In this document: positions 35,060 through 45,256 of the stretch, one piece after another
How positions within the stretch are numbered: position 1 is the first letter of the stretch
Layout: every line of letters starts with the position of its first letter
Origin: Craspedostauros australis
Taxonomy: Eukaryota > Bacillariophyta > Bacillariophyceae > Mastogloiales > Achnanthaceae
NCBI GenBank assembly: GCA_026770025.1
Contig: JAMXDE010000006.1
Coordinates: forward strand, 1,240,001 to 1,304,000
Length of the DNA: 64,000 nt
Direction of reading: 5' to 3'
Position numbers and translations under genes: made by a program
The notes under the pieces: generated by a model
Databases searched by the model: none
The model's input: only the letters and a program-made list of their open reading frames with translations
Told to the model about the DNA's origin: nothing

Positions 35060-35450
35060 ATTATAATACAATAGAATACACGAGAGCACAGCGACTCGAA
35101 GCCCACTCAACCCAACAAGACCATCCAATGGTGGCATGATCAGATTGTTTGGTGACAGTACGAGGATGAGACTTTTCCAGAAAGCGAGATGCGAGTGTAC
35201 ATACTTTGGTCTCTGCGAACTCGCGAGTTGAGAGTTGTGATTTGGTGGCGAAGTGTTGTGTCGTCACAGTGTTGCATCGATTGTGTTGATTGTAGTGTGC
35301 GAAATGAAATGAAAATCGATACGGTTGCACGGTGTCAGCTCGGCAGAGATGGTCTAGTTGGTTATGACGCGGCTTTAACACAGCTGAGGTCCCGGGTTCG
35401 ATTCCCGGTCTTTGTATGGGTGCTGATCGCTATCTGTTTTGCTTCAGAAG
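35060..35450 (+). repeat. Dispersed repeat unit containing tRNA-Val, copy 4
   Basis: The 270 bp upstream of the tRNA corresponds to the region upstream of copy 1. Landmarks are ACCATCCAATGGTGGCATGA, CTCTGCGAACTCGCGAGTTG and GATTGTGTTGATTGTAGTGTG. The trailer after the tRNA (TATGGGTGCTGATCGCTATC) keeps TGTTTTG. Confidence 0.65.
35343..35416 (+). tRNA. trnV-AAC: tRNA-Val (anticodon AAC), copy 4
   Basis: 74-nt cloverleaf identical in the mature region to the copies at 4127, 5044 and 8060, though about 27 kb away. A- and B-boxes are intact and a T4 terminator lies about 20 nt downstream. Confidence 0.88.
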
Positions 35451-36439
35451 ACAGTCATCAAACTCCGGGGGGTTGCCTCCATCCATTTTGCATCTCCATA
35501 GTTCCGTCTCTGGTATAATAGTTGCCAGCCATAGCTTGCACATGCCATAGGCCGTATGCACACAAAGAGTAGTCTGCTCTTTTTTGGTTTGCTGCAACGA
35601 ACCTGTAGATAGGATGGCATAGAGTGTTCTCAATGAACTATGGATGCTCTTTCCCTTCCTCCATATGTCTCGTTTACATAGACGGTGACTCGTAGCTCGT
35701 GGCTTGTAATGCACATCCAGAGGAGAGCGGCGAAGTGGTAGCCATCAAGCGTTGAGAGGAGCTCCTCCGATCTCTATCATACCATAGTCGTACTCTGCCG
35801 ACTCCCCTCGACACGCCATCTCCGATTTTGGTTCGTCGTGGTCCCATGAATTCGTTGCGGACTTCTTCCGCGAACAATGATTGGCGCAGCCGTTTGTTTT
35901 GTTTCCCACAGGAGTGTCCTTGGTGCCAAAACTTGGAACGGGATTGCGTTCGTATCGTGGGTTGGGAATGCTGCCATTAAGTGCAGAACAACTCTGGCGG
36001 ACGCCACTGTGTCGCAACCAATAGCGAATTGTGTCACTTCGTGACACTTGAGAAACACGTGTTGTTGTCTCACGTACTGGTGGAGTGCTGGGCTTTTCTT
36101 CTTGTGATCGTTTGTGTGAGGGGTGTTCTGCTGATTGCGATGATGGTGATTGTGGTGTTGATGTTGATCATGATGGTGTTCGTGTGGATGAAGGTGACAC
36201 GTCCTCTTCTCTGGTTCGTCGCCCGCAAGAATTGACAAGCGCTCGAGGCTCACAAAAACAGAATTTGCCACAACGAACACGAACAAACCGAACACGGCAC
36301 AACCAAACGCAAGAAAAGGCAAGAAGGCAAGAAGGCAAGAAGGAAGACAAACAAGCAAGCAGACCGCCAAGAGCAAGGAAGGGAACAAAGAGCGACAGTG
36401 CTACAGGGACGACATACTCTACACACAGCATCAAGTAAC
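35451..36439. other. Intergenic region
   Basis: No gene recognised. A short AGGCAAGAAGGCAAGAAGGCA repeat lies at about 36316-36345 within the likely leader of the next gene. Confidence 0.4.
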
Positions 36440-37123
36440 ATGGCAGGCGCAATCACGATGGGCAAGAAGATCATTGTAAGCACCACGCGGCGAGACGACA
36501 GAGCCTCTCGTCTGCGGAGAGACTTGATGTACAAGCTCGGTGTGGATGTCAAAGGAGCTCTGAATCAACGCGAGTTTAGCCACCAGCTGCATGCTGCGAG
36601 AAGGGATCGAAGGTCCATGCTCGGAGGAGTCCCACTCACACATGTCCCGTTGAATGATATCGCTGAACTCTCATCGACAGAAGCCGAAGCGAACGGCTTT
36701 GCTTTGAGGTTGCAATGGTTGATAAGTCGTCTCCGCACGCCGCAGGAACACGAAAGCTCAGGCTCTCTCTCTTGCGCCGGCTCCGTCAGCAGCAACAGTA
36801 CCGCCAATAGCGATTCCACGAGGCGCAGACGAAAGCTGGCCTTCGACGAGAAAGTGACCGTATGCCCGATCCCAAGGCGAGAGGAGTACTCGAAGAGGAT
36901 CAAGAATCAGCTGTGGATTCCCAAGGATGAGATGTTGCGCAATGTCCAGCGGAATGCTCTGGAGTTCGCAGCTGAGGGATGGGATTGGAAGTCATCGATT
37001 GAGGATGACGAGATGTACCGTTGCGTGCAATCGAATGAACTCATCCACCCAATTCACATCAAGTGTCGTCAGCATCAACAGGAAGAAGAGCAGCAACAGC
37101 AACATCAAACTTTGGTCGAATGA
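36440..37123 (+). CDS. Conserved hypothetical protein with a diatom-type domain
   Basis: Single exon, 227 aa from the ATG at 36440; no upstream in-frame ATG exists. Residues about 140-205 (VTVCPIPRREEYSKRIKNQL, WIPKDEM, ALEFAAEGWDWKS, EDDEMY, ELIHPIHI) match a motif pattern I remember from many diatom proteins: a P-I-P-x-x-x-E-Y start, then W, then EFAAEGWDWR. Its function is unknown. The N-terminal half is basic and Ser-rich and the C-terminus is Gln/Glu-rich (QQEEEQQQQHQ). No signal peptide or membrane helix is seen. Confidence 0.7.
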   Translation: MAGAITMGKKIIVSTTRRDDRASRLRRDLMYKLGVDVKGALNQREFSHQLHAARRDRRSMLGGVPLTHVPLNDIAELSSTEAEANGFALRLQWLISRLRTPQEHESSGSLSCAGSVSSNSTANSDSTRRRRKLAFDEKVTVCPIPRREEYSKRIKNQLWIPKDEMLRNVQRNALEFAAEGWDWKSSIEDDEMYRCVQSNELIHPIHIKCRQHQQEEEQQQQHQTLVE

Positions 37124-38383
37124 CGATCGGTGGACAGAAGAAAGAGCGAACGCATGGACCGTTCGTTGATTCGGTATACTCTACCATGCCGAGACGATTG
37201 CACATTGCGCATGATTACCATACAGTACATATTATTAAGCTTCATCCCATAGAGAGAGAGTGAGTGATGGAACAGACTTCATCACGGCCCCCGACGATGA
37301 ACTCGCACCCATACTGTACATGCGCATACGATACGATACATCTGATCGGCAGGAAACGCAAATCGAACGATAGAAGATGGCAAAAGCGCGTTGCCCACAT
37401 GCTAAAGATTAGCTTCGTTTGTGCTGCATTCGTCCTCATTGTCGACACGGGTTGCTCTGACGGTGGGTCGATATCCCATGTTTGACGCGTCTGTTGAGTT
37501 GACCTCCCTCCGCTGTCGCACGATGGATGGGCGGTATCGTACGAAAATGTTTGCTTCGCCACAACAAAGCCGCAAGCGACTTCTGGCCAGCACGATTCGA
37601 GAAGCGAAGTTGACAGCCTTTGTAGTTGCGTCTTTGAAGTTGCACCAAGGTGATGACATGTTCGCCCCAACTGACGTCTCGTCACTCAGACGTCTTGTGG
37701 CCAAGTTTTGGCGCAAGGGCTCACGCGACCGAACCATCCATTCTTGGGGCTGGTTGCGGTCTGACAAGGAAGCTGTCATCTCCTTGGTTACCGTGTTGAT
37801 TGTTTTCCACTTCTTGTAAGGGTGTTTGGCACATGAGTTCTTGTTCTTCTTCGGGTGGTTGCAACTTCACAAGGCCTTCTCATCCGATTCTTCGCCAAAC
37901 ACGCTGCTTGGTGCTGAAACTGCAATCGCGGAGGTGTTGGCTTCTCATGAGACCGTTCCTTCCGCGTTCTCTCGTCTTCGACAACAAGAGACACAACGAA
38001 AAAGTCCGTGGATCGCGGAGACAGCATCCTTGCTTGCCGCAATCGCAACCGCCACAGCGTCCTCGCCCGCTTCGTTTCTGTCATCCACGCGGGCTCAATC
38101 TTGCCTGGCGCCAGATTCTTGGCCCATGCTTCCCTTTCGCCACCATCGGCATGGATCGGTCCCAGTTACTTGACTCACACTATGAGTACCGTTTCTGCGG
38201 ACGTGATGAATGATCTATCGCAGAGTATGCGTGTGAAAGAGATATCATGTGGCTTGAGCGCATGATCTCCATATGCCATGCTATTCTATTGATTTCTAAA
38301 GTATACTACTAGGAGTATTGGCCGAGTACTCGTCCCAAATCGACACTCTACATGTAGAGCAGTCCTCGTCATGTTCTGCTGCG
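37124..38383. other. Intergenic region with an open frame interrupted by one stop
   Basis: The plus-strand frame is open from 37421 to 37819 (TAA) and from 37820 to 38173 without shift: VLIVFHFL*GCLAHEFLFFFGWLQLHK. There is no clear ATG and no family resemblance. A decayed gene is possible, chance is also possible. Confidence 0.3.
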
Positions 38384-39661
38384 TTACAGAAGGACGTAGT
38401 CGCTTTCATCGCTGACGGCATCCGACTCCTCATCAAATCCATCAATGCCGTCATCGTCGTCAAAGTCTGCGATTCCTGCACCCCCACCCTGCATCATGCT
38501 ATTCAGCGCACCCGACGAATAGTCCGGTTTTGAATCAGAAAATGTGAACAGTTCCAGCTGTTCGGGGTCGGTCTGCTTGAGGTCTCGGAATAACTCTTCC
38601 AGATGCAGGAAGTCCTTTCGGTCGCTGCAATAGAACGCTAACGCAAGGGAAGGATCCATCTTCGATATGGGATAGGTTTCCGGGCACGTGGTGAATATGG
38701 AATGGACGTAGTCCTCCGACACGCTGACGGATGTTTTGCTGAGCTTCCCAGCTCGGATGGTGCGTCGCTGCGGCGCTGTTTGCACCGTGTGCGGATCCAA
38801 TCCCAGCACGTTGCTTCCATCCGAGTGCGCCCCGTAGAACCACCGCGCACCCCGCGGCCGTCCACCCAGCACGCCCACCGATTGAGGAAAAGAGAAGGTT
38901 CTCGCCAACAGCTCCGAGTAGCGTTCGTTGAATTGATCGAGCCCCAGTCTCAACGGTATCAAGAGCAGCAATCCAGTATCCCACTCCAGCTGGCGCAGCT
39001 TCTTGGTCTCCTCCATGGGATCCGGCAGGCACGGATCCAAGGGATGTTGCGCAAGCGGATCCAGCGTGGAGTTGACAGACTCGCGCTGCTTCGCGCGTTG
39101 TCCGCTCTGCGTGGTCATGACCTCGTATACCGTGTCCTTGTACACTGTGCTTTCGGAAGCCACGTGGACGCGGAACAAATCCTTCAGCTCATTCTGCTTC
39201 GAATGCATCTGGACCAGGTCTCGGACGACGCAGCACGCGGATCCTGGGCCGTACCATTCACCGGGAAGGATCTCGTACTGCAGACCCGTCGCGATCATGT
39301 TATGCACGGAGTAGATGCATTCCTTGCCTGGATAGTCGGCGAACCACGTGAACAGCTTCGCCATGAAGGGATCGTCTCTGCATTTTTGCACCTGCCGCGG
39401 AGGTCTCCAATGCCGCGATCGGAAGTGCATCCGCAGAGCCTGCGCCAGCATCATCTGGGCGGATCGTAGCATGCAGCCGAAGCCGGCATCCGTCGTGATC
39501 TTGTACGGCTCGATGCTCGGGAAATCGCAGCGGTACGTGAACCAAAACAGCGACGTCTCGTACTGCTTCCGCTTGTCATGCTCGTGGATGGCATTGTACT
39601 TTCTGCCCAGCAGGTAGACGTCCGGCATGTCGCTGTTGGGCTTTGCGCCGGCTCGATTCAT
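38384..39661 (-). CDS. ATG4: ATG4 autophagy cysteine protease (peptidase C54)
   Basis: Single exon, 425 aa, typical for the family. The conserved N-terminal block FTYRCDFPSI...ITTDAGFGCMLRSAQMM contains the catalytic Cys63. The Asp-His pair is GLDPH (D289, H291) after the conserved GGRPRGARWFYGAHSDG. ATG4 cleaves the C-terminus of ATG8 to expose glycine and later releases lipidated ATG8 from phosphatidylethanolamine, in the cytosol. The last residues ESDYVLL follow an acidic stretch and have the aromatic-x-x-aliphatic form of an ATG8-interacting (LIR) motif, as in human ATG4B. A short insert (TQSGQRAKQRESVNST) separates the two halves. Confidence 0.93.
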   Translation of the reverse strand: MNRAGAKPNSDMPDVYLLGRKYNAIHEHDKRKQYETSLFWFTYRCDFPSIEPYKITTDAGFGCMLRSAQMMLAQALRMHFRSRHWRPPRQVQKCRDDPFMAKLFTWFADYPGKECIYSVHNMIATGLQYEILPGEWYGPGSACCVVRDLVQMHSKQNELKDLFRVHVASESTVYKDTVYEVMTTQSGQRAKQRESVNSTLDPLAQHPLDPCLPDPMEETKKLRQLEWDTGLLLLIPLRLGLDQFNERYSELLARTFSFPQSVGVLGGRPRGARWFYGAHSDGSNVLGLDPHTVQTAPQRRTIRAGKLSKTSVSVSEDYVHSIFTTCPETYPISKMDPSLALAFYCSDRKDFLHLEELFRDLKQTDPEQLELFTFSDSKPDYSSGALNSMMQGGGAGIADFDDDDGIDGFDEESDAVSDESDYVLL

Positions 39662-40566
39662 TTCTCTTCGTTATGAGTTGTCTTTGATGATCTCTTCTTG
39701 TGGCAGAGCACTCTGCTCTGTGTTCTTCTCTCGCGCAACGACTGACCGCTTTCCACGATCGTGTCTCGGATTGCTCTCGTGATGTGCTCAGGCTCCTGCT
39801 CGTCCTCGCACTTGAACTCGCACAAGTATGGTAGAGTACGACGCTCTCTCTCTCTCTCTATGTATATGGATGTTGTCGTCACTCAGAGCCTCTCTCCCTA
39901 TGGTCTGCTCGTATGCATAGTATAGTATGCTTGTGTTTGGACAGTCGATCGTCAACCCATCATCAGAATGTTCTTTCTGAATCGCATGGCATCACATGAC
40001 ATCTCAACACGATGTTGCGTCGTGGAACGCGACACGATGGTATCTGTTGATGTCGCGCGTTGTGGTTTCAGGTTTCTCTGTTGGCTTCGTGTTCTCTTCT
40101 TTCATGATCTTCTTGATGGTCTGACCTGTAATCGAACGAGTCAATTCACGATTGATATTGCAGAAACGAAGCAAGAAGCTGGATCTGTTCTACCACGACA
40201 TGATGCACCCAACTTGGCGACCATCTCTGAGCACTCCACATGAGAGATTGGATCATGGGACGTGTAATATAATACATTGATCCTCCTGCAGTGCGATCTA
40301 AGTCGTCAGTCTTTCATTTACTCTATCATATAATAGTTTCCACTGTGCTGCAATAGTTGTCTTGCCTCAATCGCATCTCGAATGCGTGCAAAGCAATGGT
40401 AGCAGGACCAAAGGCCGCAGAAGTTTGTTTCAGCTTGTGGATGAGGCTGCTGATGACCCGTCATGGCATGAATTCAATCAGGGGATGGTCTCCAATGGAA
40501 GTTCCAACAACCAGCGCAATGACCCGCGGATGCCCCGCGTGGATTCGAACACGCTGTGCGAACGCT
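39662..40566. other. Intergenic region between ATG4 and the UPF0587 gene
   Basis: No gene. It contains a CT microsatellite at about 39843-39858 and AT-rich stretches near 40260-40340. Confidence 0.45.
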
Positions 40567-41347
40567 CTAGACGGCCTCAAATTTGAACTCGATGCCCTCC
40601 ATCGACACGGGCGCATCATTGTCCTCATCGTAATCCGCCCAGTCGCCTTCTCCCAATTCGACCTCCTCTTCGAACGTGGTGCCACCTTCGCTCGTGATGA
40701 CGAATTCCTCCGACATCGGATGAAACGCGTAAGGTTCCAGCCCTCTGCATTCCATGGCGAGGATCGGTACCCAACCGCCGTTGTCCTCGCTTGTCATGGA
40801 CCTCGGTTGCAGGCCCTTTGCCTTTTTCTTCTTGAGCGCCGATGCCGCCTCCTTGTCGTCGAGGACCTGCAGGATGGACATCTTCTTGCTGCCTTCCCAC
40901 TTCAGGGCGAAGTGGTGCGCTGGCTCTCGCGCGCCTTCATCCTGCTCCCGCGTTTCGCTTGGATTGAAGACGACATTCTCGCGCACTTCGTAGTCGTTGA
41001 GCGGGTTGCGAACGGAGACTCGGAGATTCACATCGCGTTTCAGAGCGACCTCGCTGAGTGGGTGGCATGGGACGGGGCAGTAGAGCGGGGGTGGGGCATG
41101 TACGGTTCAATAGCAGAGAGAAGAGCAAAGCAAAGTACCGCATGAGACCGAGGAGTGTTGTGTTGTGTTGTGTTTGTGCGAAGTTGGCGTCAGGCATTGT
41201 ATGAGAGATGGAGAAAGGTGTAACAAGACGCGGGAGATGAGAAATGCTCTGACATTGGTGGTACTGTCGACGTCGCTGTTGGAGTTAGAGTCCTCAGCAC
41301 CAGCTGGCCTCATCGAACATGTGGCGCATGGAGCATTGCCACCAACC

Positions 41348-41379
<32 letters not shown>

Positions 41380-41460
41380 CAACCAACCAATCAATCAATC
41401 AATCAATCCATACCTCACATTCTCGGTGTCAGCCTTGATTTGCAGAAGGAAGAGCACCAT
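40567..41460 (-). CDS. UPF0587 / DUF866 family protein (C1orf123/CZIB-like), without the zinc cysteines
   Basis: Two exons: 41460-41414 (MVLFLLQIKADTENV) and 41053-40567, spliced GAG|GTATGG ... CTCAG|C, giving 177 aa. The C-terminal block MECRGLEPYAFHPM...EGDWADYDEDND is diagnostic of the family (ECRGLEP.DF.P, DWTDYDEK), and the N-terminal start matches its first beta strand. Human, plant and yeast members bind zinc through two CxxC pairs. Here those positions read LNDYEVREN and KWEGSKKM, and the only Cys is that of ECRGLEP. A Lys-rich insert (ALKKKKAKG) follows the second lost site. The molecular role of the family is not settled. Confidence 0.82.
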
Positions 41461-42825
41461 GTTGGAGCTGCGACTGTCAGTTACGATGGGTGGAGTTGTG
41501 TCTGCAGGCTGCGTGTGTGTACGCGTCCGCGATGGAATTCGTCAGGGTGAGGAGGGACGGAGACAACATCACACATCAGCACCGGTGCCGCCGCGAGACC
41601 AGACATGTTGGGTGTTTGTTTGGTGATGTCAAACGATTCGGCTTCGGTTGTTTCAAACGTTGCTGCAGTCGTGGATGAAAGGAAGGCGACGGATGTACTA
41701 TGAAAGTCCCAATTGTAGTTGCCAATCCAAATGGAAGGTACGGGACCTCCAGTCACGAGCAATCGGAAAAAGAGGTCATCGTCACATCACGAGGAACGAC
41801 CTCGATGGACACAAACCTCGTCGGGGGGTCATCGAGCTGGCACAACAGCCAAAATCTTCCGCCGAAGTCAGACAAAACGACGCGATGCCAAGGAGGAGAG
41901 GGTTCGGTTGCATGGCAAACAACTACTCCACGCCTGGCCCTCTGTTGTGATAATCGAACGAGTTGCAGGGGCATCAAATTGTGACGAAAAGATTGCGCTG
42001 AGGCGAAGACTAAACCATAACGACTACTCGTGGCCACACCCAGACATACCACACAAGAGAGCAACTAGCAGTCACCGACACACTGACACTCAACAAGGTA
42101 GCAAGCACGGGACAACAAACAAGGGACCGCCACCACGGACATCCTCATCTCTGTCACCATTCGGCATCAATCACAGCCGTCGACATCTGCCGAGGCTCAT
42201 CACAGATCTGCCTTCATCTTGCAACCGCTCTGGAGCATCCGCTTGTTCCTGCAACCGCGCCAATACAATCCCAACCTGCTGCATCGCGAACACAAGGGAC
42301 ATCCAACCTTTTTCGCACTCCGAATCTTGTGGCTGAGGTCTTTCGAGCCATCAGAGACTTCGTAGTTGTACAGAGTCATTGGCTGAACATCATCAAAAGC
42401 ATTCGATTCCATTCCATTCCATCTTCGTCCAAGTAACACAAACATTCTCTTGTGAGCATCGATAGCTGGACTCAATCATAGCCATCAACGCATCAACCCA
42501 ATCAGTTCATCTAGCGATCCGAGCATCGGCGCGTCCATCCATCGGATCCATCAACCAATCTATCAACGCCGTCGGATTAGGCATTCATTTATTCACCCTT
42601 CAGACCACTATACTCAATCGTACACTATTCATACTCTATTCATACTCCATTGAGAGGTAGGCAGCACGCACGCACGCACTCGCATACTCCCTCACTCATC
42701 CATCCTCGTACATACACGAGTCGGACCGATCCACCCATCAATCATCCATTGGCAATCACCCATTGGCAACCATCCATTAGCAACCATCAACCAACCAAGC
42801 AACCAACCAACCAGAGCGAATCAAC
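41461..42825. other. Divergent intergenic region between the UPF0587 and AKR genes
   Basis: 1.36 kb with no convincing gene. The final 100 bp before the AKR start is (AACC/CCATTGGCAA)-repetitive. It probably contains both promoters. Confidence 0.45.
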
Positions 42826-44208
42826 ATGAAGCGAATATTACAGCTCAGGGGTATCCATCTGGCATGTTTGCTGCTCTCACTGATAGGACATTCCGATGCA
42901 CAGCAAGGGTTCTTCAAGCGCGTGTTCGGCGGAAGACGGAATGACGACGAGATCCCGACAGCCAGATTGTCGAACGGAGTCAAGCTCCCCCTCGTCGGAC
43001 TCGGCGTCGGCAACATGATGGCCGAGGTCATCCCTGCCGTTATAAACCATGCCATCCGCGACGACAAGAAGATCCGGCTAATCGACACGTCGCACATCAG
43101 TCGGAACGAACGGTATGTGGCCAAAGGAATCGTGGAGGGCGTTGAGGAGATAAGAGCGACGACCACCACCAAGCGGCTCGAAATTCATGTTGTCACGAAG
43201 ATCTGGTACACGCATCTTGGCTACGAGCGCACGAAGCTGGCTGTGGAAGGGTCGCTGGCGGACCTCAAGGAGGTCATAGACGACAAGGATGTTGATTTGA
43301 AGCTCCACTTTTTGATCCACTGGCCGCGTTGCTACGACAGCATCCAATGGATGGATTGCGAGCAGGAGGAATTGGCGCTGCCCAGCTACGTCAAGGCGGC
43401 AGGACCGGCACCGCACCTCGACAAAGACAACGCCTGGAAGGGCAGCTGGAAGGCCCTGGAGGAGCTGTACCTCAATAAGTCCAGCCCCGTCGCCAGCATC
43501 GGCGTTTCCAACTTTCACACCAAAGAGCTGACGGAGCTCACGGAGCTGGCAAAGGTGCAGCCGCACATCGTGCAGACCAGCATGTGGTCGCTGCTGTATG
43601 ACCCGCTGCTCGTGGAGTTTTGTCACAGGAACAACATTCACCTGATGACGTTCAATGTCATGGAGTCCGTCATACGAAAAGGAAACAGCGCGCCCAACGC
43701 CTTCCACCACATCATGTCCGTCGCCAGCGGCATCGACGAGGAGCTCTACAAGGCCGACGCGCTCAATCCCGGCGAGGAGATCTCTCCCGCCCAGATCGTT
43801 CTGGCGTGGCTCATTCAGCACCACATCACCGTCATTCCGCGAAGCACCAACCTCGGGCACATGAAGGAGAACTCCGCGGTCGCGCTGTCCCGCATCCCCG
43901 TCCTGACCGACGAGCAGGTGCAGGTGGTCGCCATAGGAGTCGAGGCCCTGCTCAGCGGCGAGGATCTGCCGCACGATGCCTACGTCAAGGTGACCTTCTC
44001 CGCCAAAACGAAGGACATCGATCTCTACTGGGCCGATCACGAGTACGGCGGAGAGATCCAGGTCTCTCACATCAAGCAGGGCGAGACCTTCGTCGAGTCG
44101 TCCCACCCGGGCCACACATTCCGGCTGTACACGGAGGACAAGGAGGAAGGCTTCGAATTGTACACGGTAGAGGGGCAATATGGGGAGCACTACCACGTGG
44201 AGTTATGA
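42826..44208 (+). CDS. Secretory aldo/keto reductase-like protein fused to a VHL-beta-like domain
   Basis: Single exon, 460 aa. Residues 1-25 look like a signal peptide (HLACLLLSLIGHSDA). Residues about 44-375 are an AKR barrel: LSNGVKLPLVGLGVG, LHFLIHWP, SIGVSNFHTKEL, PAQIVLAWLIQHHITVIPRS. Of the catalytic tetrad, Asp87, Lys125 and His165 are present, but the Tyr position (Y in DTAxxYGNE) is Ser92 in IDTSHISRNE. Residues about 385-460 (YVKVTFSAKTKDIDLYWAD, IKQGETFVESSHPGHTFRLY) resemble the beta domain of VHL (VxFxNxxxxxVxLxWxD...G..F....PGHxF). VHL beta binds hydroxyproline peptides in other proteins; ligand binding here is speculative. With Tyr gone, normal carbonyl reduction is unlikely. 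Confidence 0.8.
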   Translation: MKRILQLRGIHLACLLLSLIGHSDAQQGFFKRVFGGRRNDDEIPTARLSNGVKLPLVGLGVGNMMAEVIPAVINHAIRDDKKIRLIDTSHISRNERYVAKGIVEGVEEIRATTTTKRLEIHVVTKIWYTHLGYERTKLAVEGSLADLKEVIDDKDVDLKLHFLIHWPRCYDSIQWMDCEQEELALPSYVKAAGPAPHLDKDNAWKGSWKALEELYLNKSSPVASIGVSNFHTKELTELTELAKVQPHIVQTSMWSLLYDPLLVEFCHRNNIHLMTFNVMESVIRKGNSAPNAFHHIMSVASGIDEELYKADALNPGEEISPAQIVLAWLIQHHITVIPRSTNLGHMKENSAVALSRIPVLTDEQVQVVAIGVEALLSGEDLPHDAYVKVTFSAKTKDIDLYWADHEYGGEIQVSHIKQGETFVESSHPGHTFRLYTEDKEEGFELYTVEGQYGEHYHVEL

Positions 44209-45256
44209 TTCAATTACTCTCTCAATGGTCGAATATAAAATGATACGATATGACATGATGTGATGTGATGTGATACACTATAATGCTCTATTCTATAGGA
44301 AGCAAGGTTGCGAGCTGGCAAATCGTGCCTGATGAAGGAATGAATGCGATGGTAGCCACGATGCAACAGTGATGTCGGAACAAGGCTGAAGCGAGACTGG
44401 ATGGACTAGGAATGAGATGGGGAGACCGACCTCATTCGCGACCGATCCAGGGACGAAATGCGCAGATACACACATACTTGTAGCTTCGTTTGCTCTACAT
44501 CGAGACTTCCGCGATCTCGCATCCTCCGTTTTTCCTCTTTCCTTGGAGAAGCGGTGAATTTGAGTTAAATAGCATTATTCGAAACGTGCGCAGTGAACGG
44601 AAAACCAAAATATCTTATCGGACAAACATTTGTCGTACAAGATGTCTTGCCCATGTCTTCTTCGTTCAAAAAGGTCAATCACGTGCAACGCTACCACGAA
44701 GCTAGAGGACGAGAGAGAACAAGGCGTCTCCGAAATGCCTCCAAAAACGCGCGCCACGACTGTCAAGTTCGTCTTCGTCGCTGTTCTTGTCGTTGTTGCT
44801 GCCATGTCTGCGGTTGGTGGGGAGATGAAGAAGGAGAGGCATCTGGAGAAAACGGGGACTGCGTCGCCAACCACAACCACAGGAACACAAACAGATCATA
44901 CTCCACAAGACACCACACAAGATAAGGCAAGCACACCCTGAGCACATATTCTACAACAGCGCATCAGACATCAGAGACTGTGCTGTATTGTGCTTTTTGT
45001 GCCGATCAGAGCAAGAGAGGCAATAGAGCAGACTATAGCAGAATAGAATACTATAGTGCCCACTCGCGCAGCGGAGACGAATCGCACGCTACTGAGATTC
45101 GTTCCCGTCAGCTTCGCCACCAGAGCATCCCCAATTGCGCACGGGATCATACGGCTCCATCATCTAATATTGTATTCTATTGGGGTATAGCAACGGCAGC
45201 CTCAATACAAAGGCACAGACACAGACACAGGCATAGACACAGACACAGCCACGAAC
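44209..45256. other. Intergenic region between the AKR and PI4K genes
   Basis: It contains a possible tiny gene (see 44735-44941). A hexamer repeat ACAGACACAGGCATAGACAC lies at 45206-45250, just before the PI4K start codon. Confidence 0.4.
44735..44941 (+). CDS. Possible small secreted or membrane protein
   Basis: 68 codons starting MPPKTRATTVKFVFVAVLVV. One hydrophobic segment (FVFVAVLVVVAAMSAVGG) could be a signal peptide, followed by a Thr-rich polar tail (SPTTTTGTQTDHTPQDTT). Only the ORF and composition support it; no family is recognised. Confidence 0.3.
   Translation: MPPKTRATTVKFVFVAVLVVVAAMSAVGGEMKKERHLEKTGTASPTTTTGTQTDHTPQDTTQDKASTP

Noticed and set aside
37400-37485. Retroviral-protease-like string VDTGCSDGG on the plus strand
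   Set aside because: A short match without further protease or gag-pol context; chance is more likely.
40537-40556. tRNA-like T-arm (CGTGGATTCGAACACG) on the minus strand
   Set aside because: No matching acceptor, D-arm or anticodon arm could be drawn; it overlaps the 3' end of the UPF0587 gene.
42826-44196. 372-codon minus-strand frame opposite the AKR gene
   Set aside because: It is the antisense shadow of a well-supported coding region.
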